Origin: JAKZVK01 sp965237575
GTDB lineage: Bacteria; Acidobacteriota; Terriglobia; Bryobacterales; UBA6623
DNA length: 64,000 nt
Reading direction: 5' to 3'
NCBI GenBank assembly: GCA_965237575.1
Contig: CBDEGI010000002.1
Location: 744,001 to 808,000 of the forward strand
Shown here: piece by piece, positions 51,755 to 60,415 of the stretch
How the letters are laid out: every line of letters begins with the position of its first letter
Numbering within the stretch: position 1 is the stretch's first letter
Position numbers and translations under genes: made by a program
Notes under the pieces: model-generated
The model's database searches: none
Seen by the model: only the letters and a program-made list of their open reading frames with translations
What the model was told of the DNA's origin: nothing

Positions 51755-52694
51755 GCCCGTGGATTGGGCACCCGATGGGCACCCGATGGGGACAGAGCCC
51801 GAACTCCGGTGCGTGAGTCACGGAGTCACGGATTTTCCAGAACTTTATTCTCCTTCCTTTCAACAACTTGCCCCTCCGCCGACCCCGGAACCCCCACAGA
51901 CGTCTGCTAGCCTGATAACGGAAACGACCGGTGCGGACAGATCGCCGGACCAACAACGACCGTTTCCTGGCCAGGCAGTTTCGATGTTGCTCTCCGAAAA
52001 TATGTAAGCGACCTTCCCCCGCGAACGGCAGCTCCTGACGCAATCCGTCAGGTGAGGACCGTCCGTTCAAGCCTGCCTTTTCGCTCCTATCTAGGCGGGC
52101 CGCTGAGGTCATCACAGACTGGAGCCAGAGGGCCCTCTTTTTTTGAACCGATTTTGAACCGAGCCGTGACTGTCAGGGGCTGTGAAGAAAACGCTGGAGG
52201 ATTGTAGGGGCGGGTCCCCGTGCCCGCCCGACCCCGCCCCGGACATCGCAAGTCATCAGCAAAGCGCTGGCGGGCGCAGGGGCCCGCCCCTACAATTGCG
52301 CCAGCTTCCACGAATGTTGATGGACACCGATTTTTTCACAGCCCCTCAGGGAGCGATCCGGCGTTGCAGTGGAGCCTGTTGACCCAGATTCTAGAGCAGA
52401 ACTCCGTCCAGCCCGGGCATCTCATGTCGAGGTGGGCCCCTGCGCCCTCACGCCGCCGCAACCCCGTTGGCACTCTTCTGGTGGCACTCTCCAGAGAAGC
52501 TCAATCCCACCATTTCCCGCAAACGAACACTTTCATCACAGAAAACTAAAACATCCTAACTCACCCCTAATCAATCACTTGCCTCTCTGTGAGGGTCGAG
52601 ATCGACTCACCGGCTTGCTACTGTGAGATTGATCAGACGATCACCAACCCAAAGCCCGGCACGGTGCCAGATCGTGCCACGAAAGAACATTACC
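51755..52694. other. Intergenic region with repeats
   Basis: About 940 bp. No intact gene. It contains a 10-bp tandem repeat (GATGGGCACC, 51774-51793), the 52166-52351 inverted-end repeat and short chance frames. Confidence 0.5.
52166..52351. repeat. Inverted-end repeat with nested GTAGGGGC unit
   Basis: Outer ends TCAGGGGCTGTGAAGAAAA and, complemented, TGAGGGGCTGTGAAAAAAT match those at 13480-13955. Inside, 52202-52295 is a TTGTAGGGGCGGG...GCCCCTACAA repeat. Confidence 0.6.
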
Positions 52695-52907
52695 ATGTCC
52701 AATCGAATCAACACCACGAAAGACGCATCCGACAAACTCTCGGACGCCCAGATGCGTGCCATCGGCGCGCTCTTGACCACACGAACCATCAACGAGGCCG
52801 CCAAGTCGGCTCACGTCGGCCGCACAACCCTGTTTCGCTGGCTACGGGAAGACGATGACAGCAGAGCGGCTGCTTTGCGACGTCCAGACGCTCGCTGTAT
52901 AGTGTAA
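52695..52907 (+). CDS. Small helix-turn-helix protein, possibly truncated
   Basis: A 70-residue protein. The segment LSDAQMRAIGALLTTRTINE followed by AAKSAHVGRTTLFRWLRED is a clear HTH of the type found in terminase small subunits and IS-associated regulators. After RWLRED the sequence becomes low-complexity and ends 22 bp before the next gene, so the original C-terminus may have been lost. Confidence 0.6.
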   Translation: MSNRINTTKDASDKLSDAQMRAIGALLTTRTINEAAKSAHVGRTTLFRWLREDDDSRAAALRRPDARCIV

Positions 52908-52929
52908 ATCTACCTTCGGAGGGAATCAG

Positions 52930-54147
52930 ATGACTCGACGAGGATTCATGGCGGCATCGGTGGTGGCGACAGGCGTGCGGGCGGCAAGCGCGAGCCGCGT
53001 GGTCGGCGCGAACGATCGGATCGGCATCGGCATGATCGGTTGCGGCCGGCGGAACTTGCTGCGAGGGGTCCTCGAGTTCCAGCAGCAGGCCAACGTAGAG
53101 GTGCGCGCCGTGTGCGACATTTGGCGGCAGCAGCGCGAGAAGGCGTCCGCCGACGTCGGCGAAACCGGGGCGGCCCAACCGAAGCAGATCGAAATGTACG
53201 AAGACCTGCTCCAGAGCCCCGAGATCGACGCGGTCGTCATCGGCACTCCTGACCATCAACATTGCACGCAGCTCGTCGACGCCATTCATGCCGGCAAGGA
53301 CGTGTACGTCGAAAAGCCGCTCGCGATGAACATGAAAGAACTGCGTCGCGCGGTCGATACGGTCAAGCGCTCCGACCGCATCGTGCAGATGGGTACGCAG
53401 GTACGCAGCTATCCCTCGGCCAAGGGGGCGCGCGCGTTCGTGCAGTCGGGCGGGCTGGGGAAGATCTTCAAGATCGAGCAGTCGCGTAACGGCTACCGTC
53501 CGTATTGGCACCGCTACGGCGAGCGCACCATCGAGGAGTCCGACACGAACTGGAAGGCGTTTCTGATGCACCGCAAGCATCGGCCGTGGAACGCCAACCA
53601 GTATGCCGGCTGGTTCGGCTACCGCGAGTTTTCCCGCGGCCCGCATAGCAATCTGATGGTCCACTTCATCGACTTGGTGCACTACGTCACTGGCGCGGGC
53701 GCTCCCAAGCGCGTCATGACGATGGGCGGCTCGTACCGTTGGAAAGATCAGTACACCGCGCCGGACTCGGTGGAGACCGTGCTCGAATACCCGGAAGGCT
53801 TCCTGGTGCGGTACTGCACGATGTATGGGATCGCGGACAACACCTACCTCAAGTTCTTCGGGCCGCGCGGCGTCATGGACGGGACTCGCTGGAGCAAACC
53901 CTTTCTGGTTAGCGGAGAGAAATCCCAAGAGGACGACCGGATTGCCGAGGGGACGACGATCCCGGAAGTGGAATCGCCGCCGCACATGTTGAATTGGCTG
54001 GAGTGCCTGCGGTCACGCCGGCAGCCGAACGCGCCGATCGAGGCCGGGTACGCGCACTCGGTCGCCGTCATCATGTCGGATGAGAGTTTGGTGCGGGGAC
54101 GCAGTGTGGTCTACGACGAGCGGGCGAGGAAGATTCGCTCGGGGTGA
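52930..54147 (+). CDS. Tat-exported Gfo/Idh/MocA oxidoreductase
   Basis: A 405-residue protein. It starts MTRRGFMAASVVATGVRAAS, a twin-arginine signal. The Rossmann loop is RIGIGMIGCGRRN, followed by VRAVCDIW, VIGTPDHQH and the catalytic-lysine motif VYVEKPLAMNMKEL. The C-terminal domain includes NAGWFGY-like and HSNLMVHFIDLVHYVTGAG stretches. Family members oxidise or reduce sugars with bound NAD(P). Exported forms are abundant in Acidobacteriota and Planctomycetota. Confidence 0.9.
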   Translation: MTRRGFMAASVVATGVRAASASRVVGANDRIGIGMIGCGRRNLLRGVLEFQQQANVEVRAVCDIWRQQREKASADVGETGAAQPKQIEMYEDLLQSPEIDAVVIGTPDHQHCTQLVDAIHAGKDVYVEKPLAMNMKELRRAVDTVKRSDRIVQMGTQVRSYPSAKGARAFVQSGGLGKIFKIEQSRNGYRPYWHRYGERTIEESDTNWKAFLMHRKHRPWNANQYAGWFGYREFSRGPHSNLMVHFIDLVHYVTGAGAPKRVMTMGGSYRWKDQYTAPDSVETVLEYPEGFLVRYCTMYGIADNTYLKFFGPRGVMDGTRWSKPFLVSGEKSQEDDRIAEGTTIPEVESPPHMLNWLECLRSRRQPNAPIEAGYAHSVAVIMSDESLVRGRSVVYDERARKIRSG

Positions 54148-54153
54148 GGGGTT

Positions 54154-54290
54154 TGTGGCGTAAGCCTCCAGGCTTGCCGAGTCTCGATTCTTCGGGACTC
54201 AGGATGGCAAGTAACCGAGCAGCGCGTGTCGATTGAGGACCTAAGAACTGAGGAATCGGTTCTCGGCAAGGCTGGGGTCCTACGCCACAT
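54154..54290. repeat. Long hairpin repeat TGTGGCGTAAGCC...
   Basis: Left arm TGTGGCGTAAGCCTCCAGG continues to GCTTGCCGAG; the right arm is its complement with mismatches, ending CCTACGCCACA. The same 137-bp sequence recurs at 60228-60379. Confidence 0.85.
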
Positions 54291-54330
54291 CGGCCGGCGC
54301 ACAGTCAAACGTCTAGTGCAGAATCTTTCG

Positions 54331-55578
54331 ATGAAACCTTCGCGGCGTCAGTTTGCACAAACGATGGCTGGGGCGGCAACCTGTGCCGCATTGCCGCTTG
54401 GCGCAACCGCGGCCCCGGTGCGCGTGATCACGCGCGGCCCGAAACATCACTGGTTCAGCTACTACGACAAGCTGGAGTTCGACCCGAGCGGACGGTACGT
54501 GCTCGGAATGGAAGTCGGTTTCCAGCATCGCTCGCCGCGTCCCGATGACGCGATCAAGATCGGCATGGTCGATCTCGAGGACGGCGACCGCTGGATCGAG
54601 TTGGGCGAGAGCCGCGCGTGGTGCTGGCAGCAGGGCTGCATGCTGCAATGGATTCCCGGCTCGGCGAGCGAGATTCTCTGGAATGACCGCGAAGAGGATC
54701 GATACGTCTGCCGCATCCTCGACGTGCGGACCAAGAAGCAGCGGACGATCCCTCACGCCATCTATGCTCTCAGCCCCGACGGCAAGACGGCCGTCAGTAC
54801 CGACTTCCGGCGGTTGAACGACGTGCGGCCCGGCTACGGCTACGTGGGGCTGCCTGATCCCAATACGGACAAGCTGGCGCCTGAAAACACAGGAGTGTTT
54901 CGAGTCGACCTCGTGAGCGGCAAGTCGGAGTTGATTCTGTCGCTCGCCGAGATCGCCGCCACAGGGAAGATCCCGCGCGCGGAGGCAGGCATCAAGCATT
55001 ACTTCAACCACCTGCTGTTCAACACGGATGGATCGAGGTTTATCGCTCTGCACCGATGGCGATATCCGAAGGGCAACCGGCTGACGCGGATGATCACCGC
55101 CAACCCGGACGGCTCGGACGTTCGTATCGTGGACGATAACGGCCTGACGTCGCACTTCATCTGGCGCGACCCGAAGCACATCCTGGCGTGGTCGGAGCAG
55201 CCCAGCCACGGTCGGCGATTCTATCTGTTCGAGGACGGCGGCAAAGTCGAGGTTGTCGGCGAGGACGCCATGACGCAAGACGGCCACTGCTCTTACTTGC
55301 CCGGAGGCTTGCCCGGCGGCCTACCCGGCGGGGAGTGGATTGTCAACGACACGTACCCGGACCGAGACCGCATGCAACACGTTTACCTCTACCATGTGCC
55401 GTCCGGGCGCAGGGTCGAGATGGGCGCGTTTCATTCGCCACCCGAGTACACCGGCGAGTGGCGCGTGGACACCCACCCGCGAGTGAGTCCCGACGGCCGC
55501 AGTATCGTGATTGATTCACCGCATGAAGGCCAGGGGCGGCAATTGCACCTGATCGACATCAGCCACATCGTGGGCTGA
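54331..55578 (+). CDS. Tat-exported TolB-like propeller protein (oligogalacturonate-lyase-like)
   Basis: A 415-residue protein from the ATG at 54331; the upstream open frame is repeat DNA. Signal: MKPSRRQFAQTMAGAATCAA. The body has blades such as YYDKLEFDPSGRYVLGMEVG, IYALSPDGKTAVSTDFRRLN, NHLLFNTDGSRFIALHRW and HPRVSPDGRSIVIDSP. Several features recall oligogalacturonate-lyase-type propellers, but a catalytic assignment is not secure. Three 12-bp tandem copies at 55297-55332 encode an LPGG repeat. Confidence 0.8.
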   Translation: MKPSRRQFAQTMAGAATCAALPLGATAAPVRVITRGPKHHWFSYYDKLEFDPSGRYVLGMEVGFQHRSPRPDDAIKIGMVDLEDGDRWIELGESRAWCWQQGCMLQWIPGSASEILWNDREEDRYVCRILDVRTKKQRTIPHAIYALSPDGKTAVSTDFRRLNDVRPGYGYVGLPDPNTDKLAPENTGVFRVDLVSGKSELILSLAEIAATGKIPRAEAGIKHYFNHLLFNTDGSRFIALHRWRYPKGNRLTRMITANPDGSDVRIVDDNGLTSHFIWRDPKHILAWSEQPSHGRRFYLFEDGGKVEVVGEDAMTQDGHCSYLPGGLPGGLPGGEWIVNDTYPDRDRMQHVYLYHVPSGRRVEMGAFHSPPEYTGEWRVDTHPRVSPDGRSIVIDSPHEGQGRQLHLIDISHIVG

Positions 55579-56134
55579 CTACGCTCACCCGGTAGCGAAA
55601 TCGAGAAGGGATTGCGGCGCTTGTTGCGTTGGCGCCGCCCCGCCCGGGGCTTCCCTCCCGGGGTTTCGAAGCGATTGACGGGGTCTCGACGATCGGCTAA
55701 GGTCCGCTCCTGCGAAAACCGGCCGACTGGCATGGAGGCCGGACGCCGTCGTGCGCGAGATCGTCGTCGACAACAACGGCAGACCCCGCGGCGTGACCAG
55801 TGACCGCGCGTTCGTGCCGCGGGTTGCGGACGAGGCGTAACGAGGCTTTTCCATCGCCCTGTCAGGGCTCCAGAGACAACAGGTTCGATACCTGGGGTTC
55901 CGCCTAACGGCGTCACCCCAGGCTAACATCCGGTCGCCGCTTCGCCGCTTCGCGGCTAGGCGGGAGTTCGGATGTGGCGCCACGTGGAAGAGGTCGAGTC
56001 GCCCCGACGGGGCTCGGAGCGGCAACCCATCAGAACACCTCAGCCAACCAGCCGCTGCTCAACGCAAGCTTACGCTTGCGGCTCTGAGTGTTGGTTGCCG
56101 AAGCCGAGTAGGGCTCGGGACTGTCTCTGCTTAC
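55579..56134. other. Intergenic region with repeats
   Basis: Holds a full ACCCCAGGT-type repeat (about 55846-55975) and REP-like palindromes. No gene is supported. Confidence 0.5.
55846..55975. repeat. ACCCCAGGT-type repeat, intact copy
   Basis: Contains GCCCTGTCAGGGCTCCAGAG, TACCTGGGGTTCCGCC and CACCCCAGGCTAACATCCGG. The copy split by the 635-bp element is at 47059 and 47732. Confidence 0.7.
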
Positions 56135-57469
56135 CTACTCGAACTTCTGACCGGCCAGATAAACCGAGTGGATTGTCTTCGTGTTGCGGATGTCGTCAAG
56201 GGGATTCTTGTCGAGTACGATCAGGTCCGCCGCCTTGCCCTTTTCGAGCGTCCCGAAGTTCTTCGAGATGCGTAGGGCCTCGGCGGAGTTCTTGGTCGCG
56301 GCCTGAATCACTTGCATCGGCGTGAGGCCGGCTTCGACCATCAGCTCCATCTCCCAATGCTCAAAGTAGCCCGAGAAGCGCCCCGGAGGACCGGTGTCGC
56401 TCCCCATGCCGATGCGCACGCCGGCGTCGGCCAGCTTCTTGAGATTGCGCATGGCGATATCGAGACCCTTCTGGTTGATCTCGCGCTCGGGATCTTTGGC
56501 TTGCTTTTCTTTCAGAGTCGTCTTGACGGCCTGGATGATCTCCGGCGTCGTACCCTTCTGGAAGAACGGATCATCGAGCCAAACCGGCGAGTCCGCGTAG
56601 ACAAACGTGGACTGTTCGCGGCTGAGCGTTGCGGCGTAGGTCACGTTGTTCTTCTTCATTTTGGAGATCAACTCGTCGTCGACCTCATAGTCCCGCACGC
56701 TGTGCGCGATGACGTCGAGTCCGGCGTCGACCAGGCCTTTCGCATCCGCCAGCTCATATAGGTGCGCGAAAGCCAGCATGTCGCGCTTGTGGGCCTGCTC
56801 GATGATGGCGCGGTAGACGTTGGAGGGGATCTTCTCGAACTTGCCGTGGTGGCTGTCGACCCACATCTTGACGACGTCGGCCTTCTTGTCGGCGAGCCGG
56901 TTGACCCAGGCCTTGGCTTGGGCCGACGTGGCTACCTCCTGTGCAACACCTTTCACGCCCGGAGCGTGCGTCGGATAGCCGCGCAACGTCGTGAACCCTT
57001 GCAGTGCGGTGAAGACGCGTGCGCCGTTGACCTTCCCGCGCCGCTGCTCGTCGCGGATGTCGACGATCAGGTCGGCGTCAGTGCCCATGCTGGTGGTCGT
57101 CGTCACGCCGTATATGGCGTAGGTGCGAAGCTGCGCCTCGGCGTTCTCGCGGGTGTAATGCTTCATGTCCTGCTCGAGGCCCTTGACCATGCCAACGTGG
57201 CCATGTAGGTTGATGATGCCGGGCATGATGGTCTTGCCGCTGAGGTCGACGGTCTGCGCGTTCGCGGGAGCCTTGACTTGCGACGCCGGGCCGATTTCGC
57301 GGATCTTGTCGCCGGCGATGACGATCGTGGCGTTGGCGATGGGCGCGCGGCCACTGCCGTCGATCACCGTGGCGTGTTCGAGTACGGTGATTTGGGCCGC
57401 GAGTGGGTCGGCGGCCGGCATCGTCAAAGCAGCGACAGAGACAATGAAGGTGACGATCATGCGAAACAT
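56135..57469 (-). CDS. Secreted amidohydrolase
   Basis: A 444-residue enzyme with signal peptide (MIVTFIVSVAALTMPAADP). The metal motif is IMPGIINLHGHVG (H-x-H), with FAHLYELADAKGLVDAGLDV and VIAHS later and RIGMGSDTGPPGRF carrying the final Asp. The C-terminal MRITKNFG-like and GKAADLIVLDKNPLDDIRNT close the amidohydrolase fold. Substrates of such imidazolonepropionase-like exported enzymes are mostly unknown. Confidence 0.88.
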   Translation of the reverse strand: MFRMIVTFIVSVAALTMPAADPLAAQITVLEHATVIDGSGRAPIANATIVIAGDKIREIGPASQVKAPANAQTVDLSGKTIMPGIINLHGHVGMVKGLEQDMKHYTRENAEAQLRTYAIYGVTTTTSMGTDADLIVDIRDEQRRGKVNGARVFTALQGFTTLRGYPTHAPGVKGVAQEVATSAQAKAWVNRLADKKADVVKMWVDSHHGKFEKIPSNVYRAIIEQAHKRDMLAFAHLYELADAKGLVDAGLDVIAHSVRDYEVDDELISKMKKNNVTYAATLSREQSTFVYADSPVWLDDPFFQKGTTPEIIQAVKTTLKEKQAKDPEREINQKGLDIAMRNLKKLADAGVRIGMGSDTGPPGRFSGYFEHWEMELMVEAGLTPMQVIQAATKNSAEALRISKNFGTLEKGKAADLIVLDKNPLDDIRNTKTIHSVYLAGQKFE

Positions 57470-57631
57470 AGAAGCCTTCCCTGTTGAAGCTGGTTACCGC
57501 GGTGCAAACGCGGCGTAAAGCGGGATTTTAGCACAGCGAATCGATACCCACCCGCGTGCTATGATTGACCCGCACCCCTCACGGGGATGCTCTGACAACC
57601 TGTACGAAGCACAACCGGACGGAGGATTCGA

Positions 57632-58582
57632 ATGAAGAAGGCAGCGCTGTTTCTCACCGTGGCCGTGGCGGCTTTGCTGATGGGCCTTTCCACCTTGGAA
57701 TCGGCGGCGCCCCCGCCCACGCCGAAGCGCATCAACCGCGCGATCGAACTGCTTGCAGCCGGCCAGCCGATCTACTACACGCAGATCGCGACCACCGACA
57801 TCAGCTACGAGAAGGGCAAGGAGATGGCGCACACCTGGGGCGATTACATCAGCCTCGAAATGGAGCACGGCGCCTTCAACATCCCTGGCATTCGCGCCTT
57901 CATGCGAGGCCTGGTCGACGCCGGCCCGACGAAGAGCGGCCACCGCACGCCTACCGTCATCTGCACCCTGCCGCTGACCGGACTCGACGAGTACGTCATG
58001 AGGGCCAACGTCTGGATGATCGACCAGGTGCTCGCCTCAGGCGTTCACGGGATTCTGCTTTGCCATGCGCGCACGCCGGAGGCCGTTCGCGTCCTCGTCC
58101 AAGCGTCGCGGTTCCCGAACCAAAAGACCGTGGGCGGCATTGGCGAGGGACTGCGCGGCGCCGGCAGCCAGGGCTTCGCTGCGACGATCTGGGGCATCTC
58201 GAGTGACGAGTACACGAATCGCGCCGAACCCTGGCCGCTCGACCCAAACGGCGAGATCCTGCTGGGACTCAAGATCGAAGATCGTCACGCGCTGCAGAAT
58301 GCCGAGGCAAGCGCCGCGGTTCCCGGCATAGGATTCGCCGAGTGGGGTCCGGGTGATATGGGCCTGTCGCACGGCATTCCGGGCGTGCGAGACTCGAAGA
58401 TCATGCAGGACGCCCGCGCTCGTGTCTTCGCGGCCTGCAAGAAAGCCAAGATCGCGTTCCTCAACGGGATGAACGCCGACAACGCGACCCAAATGATCGA
58501 CGAGGGCGTGATGATCGGCTCGGCCAGCCAGGAGGCTGCCGAGATCGGGCGCAAGTACTCGAAGCGCAAGATGCCCTGGTAG
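57632..58582 (+). CDS. Secreted HpcH/HpaI aldolase-like protein
   Basis: A 316-residue protein behind a good ribosome site (GGAGGATTCG). Signal peptide: ALFLTVAVAALLMGLSTLES. The core has the (beta/alpha)8 pattern of class II HpcH/HpaI aldolases: ISLEMEHGAFNIPGIRAFM, MIDQVLASGVHGILLCHARTPEAVR and ALQNAEASAAVPGIGFAEWG then GPGDMGLSHG. Cytosolic relatives cleave hydroxy-ketoacids from aromatic degradation; an exported one is common in Acidobacteriota but uncharacterised. Confidence 0.85.
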   Translation: MKKAALFLTVAVAALLMGLSTLESAAPPPTPKRINRAIELLAAGQPIYYTQIATTDISYEKGKEMAHTWGDYISLEMEHGAFNIPGIRAFMRGLVDAGPTKSGHRTPTVICTLPLTGLDEYVMRANVWMIDQVLASGVHGILLCHARTPEAVRVLVQASRFPNQKTVGGIGEGLRGAGSQGFAATIWGISSDEYTNRAEPWPLDPNGEILLGLKIEDRHALQNAEASAAVPGIGFAEWGPGDMGLSHGIPGVRDSKIMQDARARVFAACKKAKIAFLNGMNADNATQMIDEGVMIGSASQEAAEIGRKYSKRKMPW

Positions 58583-58773
58583 GGGGCGCGGTTGAAGGCC
58601 TGGGAAGGCTCGAGGTCCAGCGGCCTACCTTGTCCGCCGCTTTGCGTAGGTGGAGATCGCGCCGCCGAGTCGCCGCGGCACGACCTGGCGCTCACGCCGC
58701 CGTCGCCCTAACCGATTGGCGTAAAATCGTGTTTGTGTGATTGCAGGCAGCGGGATCGCTGCGCTGAACCACC

Positions 58774-60222
58774 GTGACAGGTCACCAGTCAGATCCCAGC
58801 CGATGGACCCGCCGGGAACTTCTGTGGCAATCCGCCAACGGCTTCGGCGGACTGGCTCTGGCGGCGCTACTCGCCGACCGGGAGGCGTCCGCTGCTACAA
58901 CCGACCGTGGCGTCAACCCGATGGCGCCGCGCGAGCCGCACTATCAGCCGAAAGCCAAGTCGGTCATCTTCCTCTTCATGGACGGTGGTCCCTCGCAACT
59001 CGACACTTTCGACCCCAAGCCGCGGCTCGCCAGAGAGAACGGCCAACCCATCAAGATGGAGACGCCCACCACGGTCTTCAACATCTCCGACCAGGTGTTC
59101 GCTTCCCCGTTCGAGTTCAGCCGTCACGGAGAGTCGGGCGCGTGGGTGAGCGAACTGTTCCCGCACGTCGCCACCTGCGTCGACGATATGGCGATCATCC
59201 GGTCGATGGTCGCCGACCACTCCGAGCACACCGCCGCAAACTACTTCATGCACACCGGGTCGGGGTTTCAGGGGCGTCCGTCGATGGGCGCTTGGGTGAC
59301 CTACGGGCTCGGCAGCCACTGCGACAACCTGCCGGGTTTCGTCGTGCTCGACAGCGGCCTCATCCCGCCGGGCGGACTCGACGTTCTCGGTAGTGGCTTT
59401 CTGCCGGCCGCCTACCAGGGGATGCTGTTCCGCCGGGGCAAACACCCCATAGCCGACATCCAACCACGCGAGCAACGGGCCGACCTGCAGCAGGGCAAGA
59501 TGGGACTGCTGCGGCGCCTCAACCAAGGCGTGCTCGAACGCTTCGGACGGATTACTGAGTTGGAAGCGACGATCTCGAACTACGAGCTGGCGTACCGCAT
59601 GCAGTCCGCCGTGCCCGACCTGCTCGACCTCAGCGGCGAGAGTGAGGCAACGAAGAAACTGTACGGCCTCGACGACCCCGAGACGGAAGAGTTTGGCCGG
59701 CAGTGCCTGCTGGCGCGACGCATGGTCGAGCGCGGCGTACGGTTCCTGGAACTGTTGACGCCGGCCCGCCGAGGACAGGACCGCTGGGACCAACACACGC
59801 GGCTCAACGAGGGCCACCGCATCAACTCCCAAGCAACCGACAAGCCGATCGCGGGCCTGCTCAAAGACTTGAAGGCCCGCGGCCTGCTCGATGAGACGCT
59901 GGTCGTGTGGGGCGGTGAGTTCGGCCGCACGCCGACGGCCCAAATGCGTGGCGCGAATCCCGAGGAGTGGGGCCGCGACCACAATCCATTTGGCTTCACG
60001 ATGTGGATGGCCGGCGGCGGCTCCAAGGGCGGCACGGTCTACGGCGCGACGGATGAATACGGTTACTTCGCCGTCGAGAACAAAGTCCACGTGCATGACC
60101 TGCACGCCACGATCCTTCATCTGCTAGGCCTCGACCACGAGAAACTGACCTTCCGCTTCAGCGGACGGGATATGCGTCTCACCGACGTGGCGGGCGAGGT
60201 GATTGACGGTGTGTTGGCCTGA
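58774..60222 (+). CDS. DUF1501 protein
   Basis: A 482-residue protein with GTG start and Tat-like signal (SRWTRRELLWQSANGFGG). Family features: SVIFLFMDGGPSQLDTFDPK, RSMVADHSEHTAANYFMHTG, RQCLLARRMVERGVRFLELL, LVVWGGEFGRTPTAQMRG and RDHNPFGFTMWMAGGGSKGG, which place it in the alkaline phosphatase/sulfatase clan. DUF1501 proteins often accompany DUF1800 or cytochrome-type proteins; here a PQQ-like protein follows. Function unproven. Confidence 0.92.
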   Translation: MTGHQSDPSRWTRRELLWQSANGFGGLALAALLADREASAATTDRGVNPMAPREPHYQPKAKSVIFLFMDGGPSQLDTFDPKPRLARENGQPIKMETPTTVFNISDQVFASPFEFSRHGESGAWVSELFPHVATCVDDMAIIRSMVADHSEHTAANYFMHTGSGFQGRPSMGAWVTYGLGSHCDNLPGFVVLDSGLIPPGGLDVLGSGFLPAAYQGMLFRRGKHPIADIQPREQRADLQQGKMGLLRRLNQGVLERFGRITELEATISNYELAYRMQSAVPDLLDLSGESEATKKLYGLDDPETEEFGRQCLLARRMVERGVRFLELLTPARRGQDRWDQHTRLNEGHRINSQATDKPIAGLLKDLKARGLLDETLVVWGGEFGRTPTAQMRGANPEEWGRDHNPFGFTMWMAGGGSKGGTVYGATDEYGYFAVENKVHVHDLHATILHLLGLDHEKLTFRFSGRDMRLTDVAGEVIDGVLA

Positions 60223-60227
60223 AAGTT

Positions 60228-60379
60228 GGCTCTCATGTGGCGTAAGCCTCCAGGCTTGCCGAGTCTCGATTCTTCGGGACTCAGGATGGCCAGTGACCGA
60301 GCAGCGGCTGTAGATCGAGGACCTGAGAACCGAGGAATCGGTTCTCGGCAAGCCTGGAGGCTTACGCCACATGAGAGCC
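60228..60379. repeat. Long hairpin repeat between DUF1501 and PQQ-like genes
   Basis: Arms begin GGCTCTCATGTGGCGTAAGC and extend through CTCCAGGCTTGCCGAG, about 36 bp, with about 80 bp between. It starts 6 bp after the DUF1501 stop and ends 36 bp before the next start. Confidence 0.88.
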
Positions 60380-60415
60380 GGCGCTCGCAGCCGAGCGGCG
60401 CGGCGGAGGTTAGAC

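Noticed and set aside
58867..60120. 417-codon leftward frame opposite DUF1501
   Set aside because: DUF1501 motifs are clear on the plus strand.
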